A DNA stretch of 64,000 bases from an uncultured Planococcus sp. (GTDB lineage Bacteria; Bacillota; Bacilli; Bacillales_A; Planococcaceae), in contig CANNAE010000002.1 of assembly GCA_947502505.1 (NCBI GenBank), positions 248,001 through 312,000 on the forward strand, given 5' to 3'. The notes under the pieces were generated by a model. It did no database searches. It was not told the origin of the DNA and saw only the letters and a list, made by a program, of their open reading frames with translations. The translations under genes and the position numbers were made by a program. Of this stretch, positions 25,713-33,861 are shown piece after piece. Every line of letters starts with the position of its first letter. The stretch's first letter is position 1.

Positions 25713-26543
25713 ATGCAGAAACACGGCCATAAATTGATCGGCACATTTGATGTGCAAGCAGAAGTGATTCACGAAATCGGGGAATTGAAAACGCAAGGAT
25801 ATAGAGAACAAGACATGTACGTCATCGCTTTGAACGGGCAACAGCTGCAGATGGTGCAAGGCCAGACAGATGTCCATTTAAACACGGATGAAGGCGACTT
25901 TATGGATAAGTTCAAATCATTCATTTCCGGAGAAGACCCAACAAAAGATGCGCTCATTCAAATGGGCTTGTCAGAAGCGGAAGCGGAGGAATATTATAAG
26001 CAAATCCAAAGCGGCAAGATTGTCCTTTATATCGACAGCGAATATGGCATGAACTATCAAAATTTCGACGCTGCCGCAGCAACATTGACTGGCAGCGAGG
26101 AGACAGCGCAAGCCCCGAGTCAAACCGAAACTCTTGAGTCTAATGAACAACCGCAAATGCAGCTTCACGAAGAACGTCTTGCGGTCGATAAAGAATGGGC
26201 CGAAAGCGGCAGTGTCGATATCCACAAAAGGACAGTCGAAGAACAGCAAACGCTCGATGTGCCGTATGAGCGGGAGGAAGCCGAAATTGAACGCCGCCCT
26301 GTGAACCAGGAACTGTCGGCATATGAAGCGGACGGCCATTCTGCCGAAACTTATGAAAAAGATGGCCTATTGCACATCCCTGTCATCGAAGAACGCCTAG
26401 AAGTACGGAAAGTGAAATACGTCAGCGAAGAAATCATCGTCCGCAAACGCACCGTACAAGAAACAAAACAGATCAGTGAAACACTGAAGCGCGAGACCAT
26501 CGACATTGACGAAAACAATGTCCAGCGCTATGAAAAGCCGTAA
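25713..26543 (+). CDS. General-stress protein, YflT-type N-terminus fused to YsnF/AvaK (DUF2382) domain
   Basis: 276 aa from the ATG at 25713, after CAGGAGGATG. The N-terminal 100 residues (KLIGTFDVQAEVIHEIGELKTQGYREQDMYVIA...) match the heat-induced stress protein YflT domain. A linker follows. The C-terminal half (about 140-276) is the charged YsnF/AvaK domain with three repeats of the type (L/V)xxERLxVxK: LHEERLAVDKEW, IERRPVNQEL and VIEERLEVRKVKYVSEEIIVRKRTV. No catalytic motif is known. The sigma-B-like promoter supports a role in general stress. Cytoplasmic. Confidence 0.85.
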   Translation: MQKHGHKLIGTFDVQAEVIHEIGELKTQGYREQDMYVIALNGQQLQMVQGQTDVHLNTDEGDFMDKFKSFISGEDPTKDALIQMGLSEAEAEEYYKQIQSGKIVLYIDSEYGMNYQNFDAAAATLTGSEETAQAPSQTETLESNEQPQMQLHEERLAVDKEWAESGSVDIHKRTVEEQQTLDVPYEREEAEIERRPVNQELSAYEADGHSAETYEKDGLLHIPVIEERLEVRKVKYVSEEIIVRKRTVQETKQISETLKRETIDIDENNVQRYEKP

Positions 26544-26549
26544 ATACAA

Positions 26550-26585
26550 AAAAGGCGATTCCGGAAATTTCCGGAATCGCCTTTT
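26550..26585. terminator. Bidirectional terminator
   Basis: Perfect 15-bp stem AAAAGGCGATTCCGG (26550-26564 with 26571-26585) between convergent genes. Confidence 0.95.
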
Positions 26586-26594
26586 CACTTTCCA

Positions 26595-27233
26595 TTAAAA
26601 TGAAGCAAACACTACGAATACCAAGAAAAGGATTAATGCAACAACTATCAAGAAGGAAGGGATCACAATTACGAAAAACCCTTTCCACGCTGAGAAGCGC
26701 TGTGCTTCTCCCACTGCCTTGCATTGGATAACAAAAGTCCAAATGCCAATGACAAATGTAGCTGCCAGCAGCACAAGGCCAATCACCATGCCAAGTCCTG
26801 TATCCGGTTTTGCCATAAGAGGATCACTTTCTGTATAAAAGGTCGCCGGCGATGCCAGTAGCCAAATCAGCCACATTGGCAAAAGCCAAATTTGCGGAAT
26901 GCCCGAGACGATGACGGCCCGGAACATTTCTGAATAAGTCCCAGTCCCGCCAAACAATTTACTGAGCAATACATAGATGCCTGAGATGATTCCGATGCCG
27001 GCAACTGCAGCTAGCGGCCCAAGCAATAAAGATCCAAATATCACTGCCACGGCAGGAAACATTTCCTCACCGCCAGATGCTCCGGAAAGACCTCCTGCAA
27101 AACCAGTCAAAATGAGAAGAATCACTATAAAGCTGGTCTGCTTTTCTTCAATAACATAACGCACGGTCTCGCGTGGGCGTGTCCAAATGGCCGTAAATGG
27201 ATTTAATTGAGTGTATTCAGTCGCTTCACGCAT
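26595..27233 (-). CDS. Yip1-domain integral membrane protein
   Basis: 212 aa with five hydrophobic segments (about 36-56, 62-90, 108-128, 148-170 and 186-210). It opens with TQLNPFTAIWTRPRETVRYVIEEK, the typical Yip1/YIF1 entry motif (NPxxxxxRPRETxR). The function of bacterial Yip1 proteins is unknown. The ribosome binding site AAGGCGG is moderate. Its stop faces the stress-gene terminator, and it is separated from the SDR operon upstream by that operon's terminator, so it is monocistronic. Confidence 0.75.
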   Translation of the reverse strand: MREATEYTQLNPFTAIWTRPRETVRYVIEEKQTSFIVILLILTGFAGGLSGASGGEEMFPAVAVIFGSLLLGPLAAVAGIGIISGIYVLLSKLFGGTGTYSEMFRAVIVSGIPQIWLLPMWLIWLLASPATFYTESDPLMAKPDTGLGMVIGLVLLAATFVIGIWTFVIQCKAVGEAQRFSAWKGFFVIVIPSFLIVVALILFLVFVVFASF

Positions 27234-27357
27234 GCCATCGACCGCCTTGATTTTCTTTTTCTGTAATTCCCATGAATATTGCCCCCTTTTATTTCCATCT
27301 AATCACATTCCACTATTGTTGTAAACAACTGGAAAGAACATATTCTGCTCCTACAAA

Positions 27358-27388
27358 AAAAGCTTAGGCACAGTATGCCTAAGCTTTT
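27358..27388 (-). terminator. Terminator of the SDR operon
   Basis: 13-bp perfect stem AAAAGCTTAGGCA with a 5-base loop and a T-run on the minus strand. It overlaps the last codons of the SDR gene. Confidence 0.9.
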
Positions 27389-28266
27389 CGGTGGCCGCCA
27401 GGAGGTGCCTCCCTTTCTTCTTTCGATTCATGTAGGATTCCGCTATGCGTTCCTTCAGGCGGTGTTTTTTCAAGATGGACCTTAACAAAACGTGCTGAGC
27501 GTTTTTCCATCATCTTCGGGGCTACCCGCGTTAACAAGCGCACCGTTTTCATCTTTTGGCCGACTTCGACCACTTCTTGCGGTTCATCGATCAAATCGAG
27601 AATCACTTTGGCGGCTTGGCCTGGATCGTCCATCGGCTTCATATCGACTACTTTTCCGGTATAATTCCCGGCATGCTCGAACCACGGCGTATCGGTCGCC
27701 CACGGGAGTACCGAACAGACATGGATATCGTGGTATCCTTCGAGCTTCATTTCTTCATTGAGCGCTGAACTGAAACCGAGAACAGCATGCTTGCTGGCAC
27801 TATAGCCAGTGAAATAGGGAAAGGCGACATCGCTCGCCACTGAGCCGATATTGATCAAGATGCCGCTGCCGATTTCCTTGAAATGGCGAAGCGCAAAATG
27901 GCTGCCGTTGACTGTGCCTTTGACGTTCACTTCCACCATGCGTGCGAGATCTTCCAGCGGAATGGACGTGAACGGGCCGATTACCCCGACACCTGCGTTG
28001 TTGATCCACACATCGATTTTCCCAAAACTGGTCAAAGCTTCTTCAAATAACCATGCGACATCCGCTTCACGGCTGACATCCATCGTGACTGCAATGGCGT
28101 TCGGCCCGAGTTCACAAGCAAGCGCTTCGATCAAACCGGTGCTGCGTGCTGCCAGGACTAAATTCGCGCCGTCCCGCGCCAATTGCCGTGCCACTTCTTT
28201 GCCGAGCCCACTGGAGGCGCCCGTGATAACGATCGTCTGGCCGCGGCGCGAGTTTTCTTGTGCCAT
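27379..28266 (-). CDS. Short-chain dehydrogenase/reductase (second gene of a tandem pair)
   Basis: 295 aa from the ATG at 28266, after AAAGGAGGAGG (the frame extends to a GTG at 28287). NAD(P)-binding motif TGASSGLGKE near residue 13, NNAG (VWINNAGVG) near 88, and catalytic Ser in IGSVAS with YSASK (Tyr-x3-Lys). It has a C-terminal extension of about 50 residues beyond the core, Lys/Glu-rich. It is paralogous to the gene just upstream (17-base gap) with the same extended tail, so the pair arose by tandem duplication and is read from a sigma-B-like promoter. Substrate unknown. Confidence 0.85.
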   Translation of the reverse strand: MAQENSRRGQTIVITGASSGLGKEVARQLARDGANLVLAARSTGLIEALACELGPNAIAVTMDVSREADVAWLFEEALTSFGKIDVWINNAGVGVIGPFTSIPLEDLARMVEVNVKGTVNGSHFALRHFKEIGSGILINIGSVASDVAFPYFTGYSASKHAVLGFSSALNEEMKLEGYHDIHVCSVLPWATDTPWFEHAGNYTGKVVDMKPMDDPGQAAKVILDLIDEPQEVVEVGQKMKTVRLLTRVAPKMMEKRSARFVKVHLEKTPPEGTHSGILHESKEEREAPPGGHRKA

Positions 28267-28283
28267 GCCGCCTCCTCCTTTCT

Positions 28284-29189
28284 TCACTGCTCTTCTTGTT
28301 GTTCAAAGCGTTCCCGCAAATCTCCTGAAACTGCACGCCCTTCCTCAACCGGCTCATGCAGGCTGCCGGAAGTCCGTCCGGCTGCCGGAGCTGATTCAAT
28401 CATTTCCTTGAGTTCCTGGCCGCTGAGCCCTTTCGCAATTGACGGCAAAAACTGCCCCAAAATGGCTGCGGCTTTTCCTTTGCCGACTTCCAAGGTCTTT
28501 CTTGGCTCCTCAATCAAGCCGAGAATGGCCTCGATTACCTTGGCCGGGTCATCCGGCGGCCCGACCACTATCTCATGGCCGGAGTAATTGGCCGCATGCT
28601 CTGTCCATGGGGTATCGGTGACCCAAGGGTCGATCGAGCACACATGGATGTCCGGAAAATCTTCCAGCCGAAGCTCTTCGTACAAACCGTTCGACAAGCC
28701 GCTGACACCGAACTTGCTGCCTGTATAGGCGGCTCCATAAGGCATCGGGACTTTGCTCGCAAATGACGAAACATTGATCAAGGTGCCGTACTTCTGCTCC
28801 CTGAACCGGCGCAGCGCAAAATGGCTGCCATAGATGGTGCCCAGCATATTGACTTCGACCGTCCGGTTCAAATCGCGCAGCGGCGTATCGGTAAACGCCC
28901 CGTAAACGCCGATTCCTGCGTTATTGATCCATACATCGATGCTGCCGAAATTATTTACCGCCGCCCTGTGCAGGCTTTCGACATCTCTTGAATGGCTGAC
29001 GTCCGCCGTCACCGGAATGACTAACGGCCCGAGTGAGCCCGCGAGTTCCTCGATCAACCGTGTCCTGCGGGCAGCAATGACCAATTTTGCTCCTTCTCCT
29101 GCCAAGCGTTCAGCCAACCCACGGCCGATTCCGCTAGATGCCCCCGTAATGACCACGACTTTTCCGTGCATAAAAGTGTTTGTCCCCAT
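28284..29189 (-). CDS. Short-chain dehydrogenase/reductase (first gene of a tandem pair)
   Basis: 301 aa from the ATG at 29189 (GGGGGCGGG upstream). The open frame continues to 29330, but the promoter at 29234-29259 lies inside that extension, which settles the start. TGASSGIGRG near residue 14, VWINNAGIG, Ser in NVSSFAS and YTGSK supply the Rossmann and catalytic Tyr-Lys motifs. The SDR core is followed by a tail with FLPSIAKGLSGQELKEM. Related general-stress SDRs in Bacillus are sigma-B-dependent, which fits the promoter here. First gene of a two-gene operon. Confidence 0.85.
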   Translation of the reverse strand: MGTNTFMHGKVVVITGASSGIGRGLAERLAGEGAKLVIAARRTRLIEELAGSLGPLVIPVTADVSHSRDVESLHRAAVNNFGSIDVWINNAGIGVYGAFTDTPLRDLNRTVEVNMLGTIYGSHFALRRFREQKYGTLINVSSFASKVPMPYGAAYTGSKFGVSGLSNGLYEELRLEDFPDIHVCSIDPWVTDTPWTEHAANYSGHEIVVGPPDDPAKVIEAILGLIEEPRKTLEVGKGKAAAILGQFLPSIAKGLSGQELKEMIESAPAAGRTSGSLHEPVEEGRAVSGDLRERFEQQEEQ

Positions 29190-29233
29190 AGTGCCCGCCC
29201 CCTTCTTAGAAAAGCGCAGAGTTTTATATGTAG

Positions 29234-29259
29234 ATACCCCTTTTAAACTCTCAGGAAAC
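29234..29259 (-). promoter_or_regulatory. Sigma-B-like promoter of the SDR operon
   Basis: On the minus strand GTTTCC (29259-29254), 14-base spacer, GGGTAT (29239-29234). The -10 is a perfect sigma-B consensus and the -35 keeps GTTT. It lies 45 bases before the chosen start codon. Confidence 0.65.
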
Positions 29260-29372
29260 GCTCTATGGCGGCTTTTGGAAAGAACAGTTCTAAAGATATG
29301 GCTGTTTGAATTGCGCCCCCGCCCAAACACCTACGCAAGGTTAGGGTTGGAGCGGAAATGTCCATAGAAAAA

Positions 29373-29666
29373 GGGGCTGTCCCATAAGTCCCTAAAATAA
29401 AACAGATGGAGAAAAAGAAATTCTTTTTCTCCATCTGTTTTTCATTTATCGGTGAGGCCCTTGAAAGTAGCTGGCTGATGGGAATGGAGACGGCGACTCC
29501 AGCGGGAGCAGTGCGAGCCGAAGACCCTGGACTGAGTGAAGCGAGGGAAGCCGCTAAGGCCGTGCCCGCGGAAAGCGTCCGTCGAAATGGACATCAGCCC
29601 GTTCTTTAGAAGACGCAAAGGGACTGCCCCTAAAAGTCACTTTTCGTGACCTTTTGGGACAGCCCC
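29373..29666 (+). repeat. 294-bp element with inverted ends and internal hairpin
   Basis: The ends are a perfect 12-bp inverted repeat (GGGGCTGTCCCA at 29373-29384, TGGGACAGCCCC at 29655-29666). Inside are a 21-bp perfect inverted repeat with a single-base centre (29399-29419 with 29421-29441, AAAACAGATGGAG...) and a GC-rich stretch (GACGGCGACTCCAGCGGGAG...CCCGCGGAAAGCGTCCGTCG) that is a diverged relative of repeats A to C. The right end adds AAAGTCAC-TTTTC-GTGACCTTTT. No transposase or other ORF. It looks like a MITE-like or dispersed structured-RNA element and fills most of the gap 29190-29686. Confidence 0.7.
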
Positions 29667-29686
29667 CTGGAATGAATTTGATGCGA

Positions 29687-30433
29687 TTATGCTTCTGGTT
29701 CAATCGCTGCGCTTAGGACCACTTCGCCCAGAGGCGCCGTATTTCCGCGATTCGGTTCCAATGTGACTGCGATGGTATCCCATCCTTCTGTATCTTCTTC
29801 TAAACTGAAGAATACGGCGCCTTCATTTTCCTGGCTCGGCGTGAATGCGCCGGTCGGGATCGGCTTGCCGTCTTTCAACAGCCATACCTGATAGACTTGG
29901 TCTCCGCTCGTCGGCTGCAGCTGGTTTGCCTGCACCAAGAGATTCAACGCTCCTTCTTCGTGGACCAATGCAGCGGTCCCTGTTCCTTCAAATGTTTCAC
30001 TTGCCTGTAAATCCACTGTTTCAAAAGCGACTTCAGGTGCTGTTGGAGCGTCTGGCTGATCGCTTAGTTCGTAAAACGCGTAGGCGTTTCCGAGCAGCGA
30101 CACGAGCAGCGCCGCTGCGACGAGCGGTGTCCACTTTGAAGTTCTGAATCCCCGCTTCGGCACAGCCACAGGGGGTACCGTTCTTTCGCGTTTTGGCGCC
30201 GGTGTTTCGCTAGCATCTTGTTCGCCCTCATCGAAGACAGCATCCAAAATGCGAGCCTTCATGCCGGCATCCGGCTGTACCGGTTCCGCGAGGTAAGGGA
30301 GCTCTCCTGTCGCATCTACAATGTCGCGACATTCCGGACACTCCGCTAAATGTGCTTCAAATTGCTTTTGTTCTTGTTCGTTCAAAGTGCCATTCAAATA
30401 ATCGATCAATTGATCACAATTCACGTTTGTCAT
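29687..30433 (-). CDS. Anti-sigma factor, zinc-binding (ZAS) with RskA-like C-terminus
   Basis: 248 aa. The N-terminal zinc anti-sigma motif is H28-x3-C32-x2-C35 (AHLAECPECRD). One transmembrane helix lies at about 99-120 (TPLVAAALLVSLLGNAYAF). The extracytoplasmic domain (about 130-248) resembles the anti-sigma-K RskA fold, with QVYQVWLLKDGKPIPTGAFTP and GWDTIAVTLEPNRG. It would hold the sigma factor encoded 20 bases inside its start at the membrane and release it after regulated proteolysis. The start lies within the end of the sigma gene (30414-30433 overlap), so translation is coupled. Confidence 0.9.
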   Translation of the reverse strand: MTNVNCDQLIDYLNGTLNEQEQKQFEAHLAECPECRDIVDATGELPYLAEPVQPDAGMKARILDAVFDEGEQDASETPAPKRERTVPPVAVPKRGFRTSKWTPLVAAALLVSLLGNAYAFYELSDQPDAPTAPEVAFETVDLQASETFEGTGTAALVHEEGALNLLVQANQLQPTSGDQVYQVWLLKDGKPIPTGAFTPSQENEGAVFFSLEEDTEGWDTIAVTLEPNRGNTAPLGEVVLSAAIEPEA

Positions 30434-30992
30434 CCAGAACTCCCCCTTCCTGCACTGCTTGCAAGGATGTTTTCAATTTTTTCAATGCTAATCGGATCCT
30501 GCTCTTTACCGTTCCGAGCGGAATGCCGCATTTTTCTGCGATGGTTTCGTGCGTATAGCCTTTAAAATAAAATAGTTGTACCATTTTCTGTTGCTCCTCC
30601 GATAAATGCCGGACGGCTTGATGAATCTGGTCGCTCTTCTCTTGCCATTCGGCAGTTTCTTCCACTGAAGAATCCGTGCTTTCCACTTCGGCAATCTCGT
30701 CCAATGGAACAGACGGTTTTTTCTGTTTGCGGATTAAATCCACTGCCGAATTACGAGACATTGTTACCAGCCAGGCGACAAACTTGCCTTTGCTCTCATC
30801 ATAGCTGCCGATTCCCCGCCATACTTTGACGAATACTTCCTGCAGCGCTTCTTCTGCCAGATCCCGGTCCCCCGTCATTTTACACAGATAGGAATAAAGC
30901 ATTTTTTCGTAGCGGTCGTACAATTCTTCGAGCGCTTCTTTATCCTTGCCCTTGACGCGCTCGTATAGCAATGCGTCTGAAATTTTTTCCAT
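30414..30992 (-). CDS. ECF-family RNA polymerase sigma factor
   Basis: 192 aa. Region 2 (about 20-90) contains LYDRYEKMLYSYLCKMTGDRDLAEEALQEVFVKVW and WLVTMSRNSAVDLIRKQKK. Region 4 (about 125-180) contains LSEEQQKMVQLFYFKGYTHETIAEKCGIPLGTVKSRI, a clear helix-turn-helix. An acidic linker joins the regions. ATG after AAAGGGG. It overlaps the anti-sigma gene. Its promoter (31085-31112) shares both elements with three other promoters in the window, so it very probably transcribes itself, the sortase gene, the MPSTG protein gene and the cupredoxin lipoprotein gene. The inducing stress is not visible. Confidence 0.93.
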   Translation of the reverse strand: MEKISDALLYERVKGKDKEALEELYDRYEKMLYSYLCKMTGDRDLAEEALQEVFVKVWRGIGSYDESKGKFVAWLVTMSRNSAVDLIRKQKKPSVPLDEIAEVESTDSSVEETAEWQEKSDQIHQAVRHLSEEQQKMVQLFYFKGYTHETIAEKCGIPLGTVKSRIRLALKKLKTSLQAVQEGGVLDDKREL

Positions 30993-31084
30993 GCCGTTTC
31001 CCCTTTGTCACAGATTTCGTATACTTAGCTTACTACAATCCGCAGCATTTAGGTTGTTTAACTCTTTTTTTGGTTCTTACTTAT

Positions 31085-31112
31085 TCAACGCAGCAGGGGG
31101 CAAATTAGTTCA
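31085..31112 (-). promoter_or_regulatory. ECF promoter of the sigma/anti-sigma operon
   Basis: Minus strand: -35 TGAACTAA (from 31112), 16 bases between hexamers, -10 CGTTGA (31090-31085) continuing ATAAG. Same bases and spacing as the sites at 35290, 31189 and 52192. The leader to the sigma ATG is about 90 bases. Confidence 0.8.
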
Positions 31113-31188
31113 CTTTTCCTGATTTTTTCTTTCGCACGGCCTACTGGCTGTCTTTAATCCTCCATTACAAAAAAACGCAGTTAAAAAG

Positions 31189-31216
31189 TGATCCAAACGA
31201 CGGATTTTTGCGTTAT
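31189..31216 (+). promoter_or_regulatory. ECF promoter of the sortase gene
   Basis: TGATCC (31189-31194), 16-base spacer, CGTTAT (31211-31216), matching the sigma operon promoter in both elements and spacing. It lies about 140 bases before the sortase start and diverges from the sigma promoter across 76 bases. Confidence 0.7.
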
Positions 31217-31358
31217 TACTATTAAGAGGCCATTCAAATGATAAACGGCCAAGTCCGGCAAGAAAGTAAAGAAACCTGAAGCTTTCTGTTTCCAAAGCCG
31301 GCCACGATCAGTCAAAATGAACATATCGATTAATGAACGATGGAAGGTGGATGTGCAG

Positions 31359-32342
31359 ATGAGACAATATTTAATCATGGGATTGGCAACGGCCCTGTGT
31401 ATTACCCTATTCTTCATTCTCGACCCGTTGAATAGCCAAGATTCACAAAAGACCGAAAGCCAAACGGCCGACACCACCCAGACAGCTGCCAAACCGGCTG
31501 AAGAAAAAACGCCAAGTGAACGGCTAGACACCCAGTACAAAGACAAGATTGCTGAATTCCCGGTCCGCCCTGTGCAGCAGGAAAAGCTGGCAGAGCTTCG
31601 CCAGGAACGCATCGATAATTTACTCGGCATGAAACCTGTACGCATTTCGATTCCTTCCATAGGAGTCGATGCAGCAATTGAAGAAACCGGCGTATTGGAC
31701 AATGGCGAGATGGGCGTCCCGGATGATGTCGACCAAGTCGGCTGGTTCGCTCCAGGCTTTAAAGCAGGCGCGGAAGGCAACACCGTCCTCGCTGGGCACG
31801 TCGACAGCCTGACTGGCCCCGCCGTCTTTTACAAACTGGATCAATTGAAGACCGGAGATCAATTTACGCTGACAGACAAAGACGGACGTGAAATGGTATT
31901 CGAAGTTCGCGGCACCTCAAGCTACATCACAGACGAAGCCCCGGTACAGGAAATCTTCGGGCGCTCAGACAAACGCATGGTAAACCTCATCACTTGCACT
32001 GGCGATTACAACCGCGACATCGGTTCTCATGAAGAGCGCCTGGTCGTTTCAGCAGAACTCATATCCGATTCTGCCATGAAAGAACAAACGCCAGACGCGC
32101 CTGATAACGTGAAGCTTAATACAGCTTCATTATCATGGTATGCAGTCCGTGACGATTCTGTTGTAGGCTACCGTGTCTACGAAGAAGACATTGAAAGCGG
32201 CGAAGCCCAGAAGATCGCGACTGTATCGCTATTCGAACGCAAAAGCATTGCGCTTGAAGCCGACGAATCGAAACGCTATTACGTCGTTTCCGTTAACGTC
32301 GACCTTGAAGAATCCGAAAAAGCTTATGTAGCTGAAAAATAG
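31359..32342 (+). CDS. Class F sortase with C-terminal fibronectin-III-like extension
   Basis: 327 aa from the ATG at 31359 (AAGGTGG eight bases upstream). N-terminal transmembrane anchor (residues 4-24), acidic Thr/Lys linker, then the sortase beta-barrel (about 90-235) with catalytic His147 (LAGHVDS), Cys213 (LITCTGDYN) and Arg227 (HEERLVV). The barrel is close to class F/D sortases. Residues about 246-325 form an extra beta domain (APDNVKLNTASLSWYAV...GYRVYEED...RYYVVSVNVD), which reads as an FN3 module and is unusual for a sortase. Likely substrate: the MPSTG-tailed protein at 33862-35217, which shares its promoter type. Confidence 0.88.
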   Translation: MRQYLIMGLATALCITLFFILDPLNSQDSQKTESQTADTTQTAAKPAEEKTPSERLDTQYKDKIAEFPVRPVQQEKLAELRQERIDNLLGMKPVRISIPSIGVDAAIEETGVLDNGEMGVPDDVDQVGWFAPGFKAGAEGNTVLAGHVDSLTGPAVFYKLDQLKTGDQFTLTDKDGREMVFEVRGTSSYITDEAPVQEIFGRSDKRMVNLITCTGDYNRDIGSHEERLVVSAELISDSAMKEQTPDAPDNVKLNTASLSWYAVRDDSVVGYRVYEEDIESGEAQKIATVSLFERKSIALEADESKRYYVVSVNVDLEESEKAYVAEK

Positions 32343-32344
32343 CA

Positions 32345-32377
32345 AAATCCCTGTCCAGCATTGCCGGACAGGGATTT
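32345..32377 (+). terminator. Terminator of the sortase gene
   Basis: 12-bp perfect stem AAATCCCTGTCC (32345-32356 with 32366-32377), then a T-run. Confidence 0.95.
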
Positions 32378-32565
32378 TTTTGCGTTCGATATCAACTGCG
32401 GCGCCCTATAACTAAAGAAGCGACGCCCCGACTAGCTAAACACTATGTAAAAGCAGACCGAATCAAACACACTCATCACAGCGAAATCACTAAGCCGTCG
32501 AGCGTTAAGGATGAGCCGATGCGAGGTGTGAAAAGTTACCAATAGGCATTGCCCCCCTGCTCTCA

Positions 32566-32621
32566 CATTTGCAAGCAAATGCATCGCAAAAAACATTGCA
32601 AGCAGATGCGTGGCAAATGAA
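32566..32621. repeat. Short imperfect tandem repeat in a 430-base noncoding gap
   Basis: CATTTGCAAGCAAATGCATCGCAAA (from 32566) is followed by CATTGCAAGCAGATGCGTGGCAAA (from 32594), two diverged units of about 28 bp. The rest of 32378-32776 shows no ribosome binding site with a supported ORF and no other structure I can name. Confidence 0.5.
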
Positions 32622-32776
32622 TCGGCTCAACTTCCTATCGCCAATTCATTGGCTTGCAGCATGAGGCCATCCCAAAGCCCGGGCGGCGCCTCTTCCATAA
32701 GACATCCATCCAAAACCCAAAACATTTCCACACCCCTCGTCCGACTCTCAGCAAGCGATTCCAGGACAGAAAAAGC

Positions 32777-33646
32777 TTAACTGCCTTTCTTAAAGCTCAG
32801 CGTCGTCACCGTCAGAAGAATAATTACCATACCGATAATTTGGACAATCGCCAACTCATCGCCAAGCAGCACAATCCCGAACAACGAAGCCGTCACCGGT
32901 TCTACCATCGCAATTATCGAAGCAGTAGAAGGCGCGGTCCGCTGAATGCCGATCGTATAAAGCGCAAAAGAAAGGCCGGCACCCACTACCCCAATAGCCA
33001 AAAACCAGAGAGCATCACTCGAACTGAATACAGAAGCCGCTTCCTCGACATTTATAAAGAAGGCTAAAACTACACTGAAAGCAATAAAAGCAAAAGTCAA
33101 AACCACCTGCGGCCTGCCGTTTTCAGAGGCATTCTTGAAACCAAAAATGAACAAGGCATAGGAAAGCCCCGCTCCAAGGCCAGTGGCGACACCAATAAGA
33201 TTGACCGCAGAAGAGCCCGTATTATAGGCTTCCGTCAATAGCACGATGCCCGCCAGAACACTGGCGATGCAGCCCCATTTAAACCAGGTCGATTTTTCCA
33301 AACCGAATAAGAACGAAATAAGCAGGACAAACAAAGGCGCGGTATACATCAAAGTCGCTGCGATCGGCACACTGGTCGATTCGATGCTCAGAAAGTAGAA
33401 AGTGAAATTGCCTGCTACCCCGATGCCCGCTACGATCGACCATAAAATCAACCGAAGCGAAAAATCCCTTTTTTTCATCTTGCTGAAAAGCGCCCAAACC
33501 GTAAAACACACCAGGCCAATGGCGCCCCGGTAAAATGAAATGATTAAGGAATCCCAGCCCTTGCCTAGCAATATATCTGCAAGCCCCCCGGTAATCCCCC
33601 AGCAAATTGCAGCCAGAATGATCAATACGATTCCTGTGTATTTCAT
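32777..33646 (-). CDS. EamA-family DMT-superfamily transporter
   Basis: 289 aa with ten hydrophobic helices in two EamA repeats (about 8-140 and 155-285). Each repeat begins with an AxxWGxxG-like or GLGAGLSYALFIFGFK segment and ends in PVTASLFGIVLLGDEL, the classic RhaT/EamA motif. It is a metabolite or amino-acid exporter family; the substrate cannot be read. ATG after AGGTGGGG. It stands alone. Confidence 0.85.
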   Translation of the reverse strand: MKYTGIVLIILAAICWGITGGLADILLGKGWDSLIISFYRGAIGLVCFTVWALFSKMKKRDFSLRLILWSIVAGIGVAGNFTFYFLSIESTSVPIAATLMYTAPLFVLLISFLFGLEKSTWFKWGCIASVLAGIVLLTEAYNTGSSAVNLIGVATGLGAGLSYALFIFGFKNASENGRPQVVLTFAFIAFSVVLAFFINVEEAASVFSSSDALWFLAIGVVGAGLSFALYTIGIQRTAPSTASIIAMVEPVTASLFGIVLLGDELAIVQIIGMVIILLTVTTLSFKKGS

Positions 33647-33813
33647 AGCAGCCCCACCTGTCTAAATATTATCGGCCGCTACATGTTCTGCCATGCACTG
33701 CCCATTTCCTCTACTATAGCCAGCGCAGGATTCTCCTAAACTTTTTCCAATTGATTGATTGAAAATAATTTCCAGACAAAAGTTCCTATGCACTCTGTTT
33801 TTTTCCATAGAAA

Positions 33814-33844
33814 AAACCGGAGAAGCTTGGGGCTTCTCCGGTTT
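33814..33844 (-). terminator. Terminator of the MPSTG surface protein gene
   Basis: 13-bp perfect stem AAACCGGAGAAGC, with TTTTTTC following on the minus strand. Confidence 0.9.
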
Positions 33845-33861
33845 CCTAAGTTATTTCGTTC

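Noticed and set aside
29231..29250. GTTTAA directly followed by GGGGTAT as a sigma-B promoter
   Set aside because: The spacing is only three bases; the GTTTCC fourteen bases from GGGTAT is the usable pair.
32566..32621. CRISPR-like repeat
   Set aside because: Only two diverged units directly abutting, no spacers and no cas genes.
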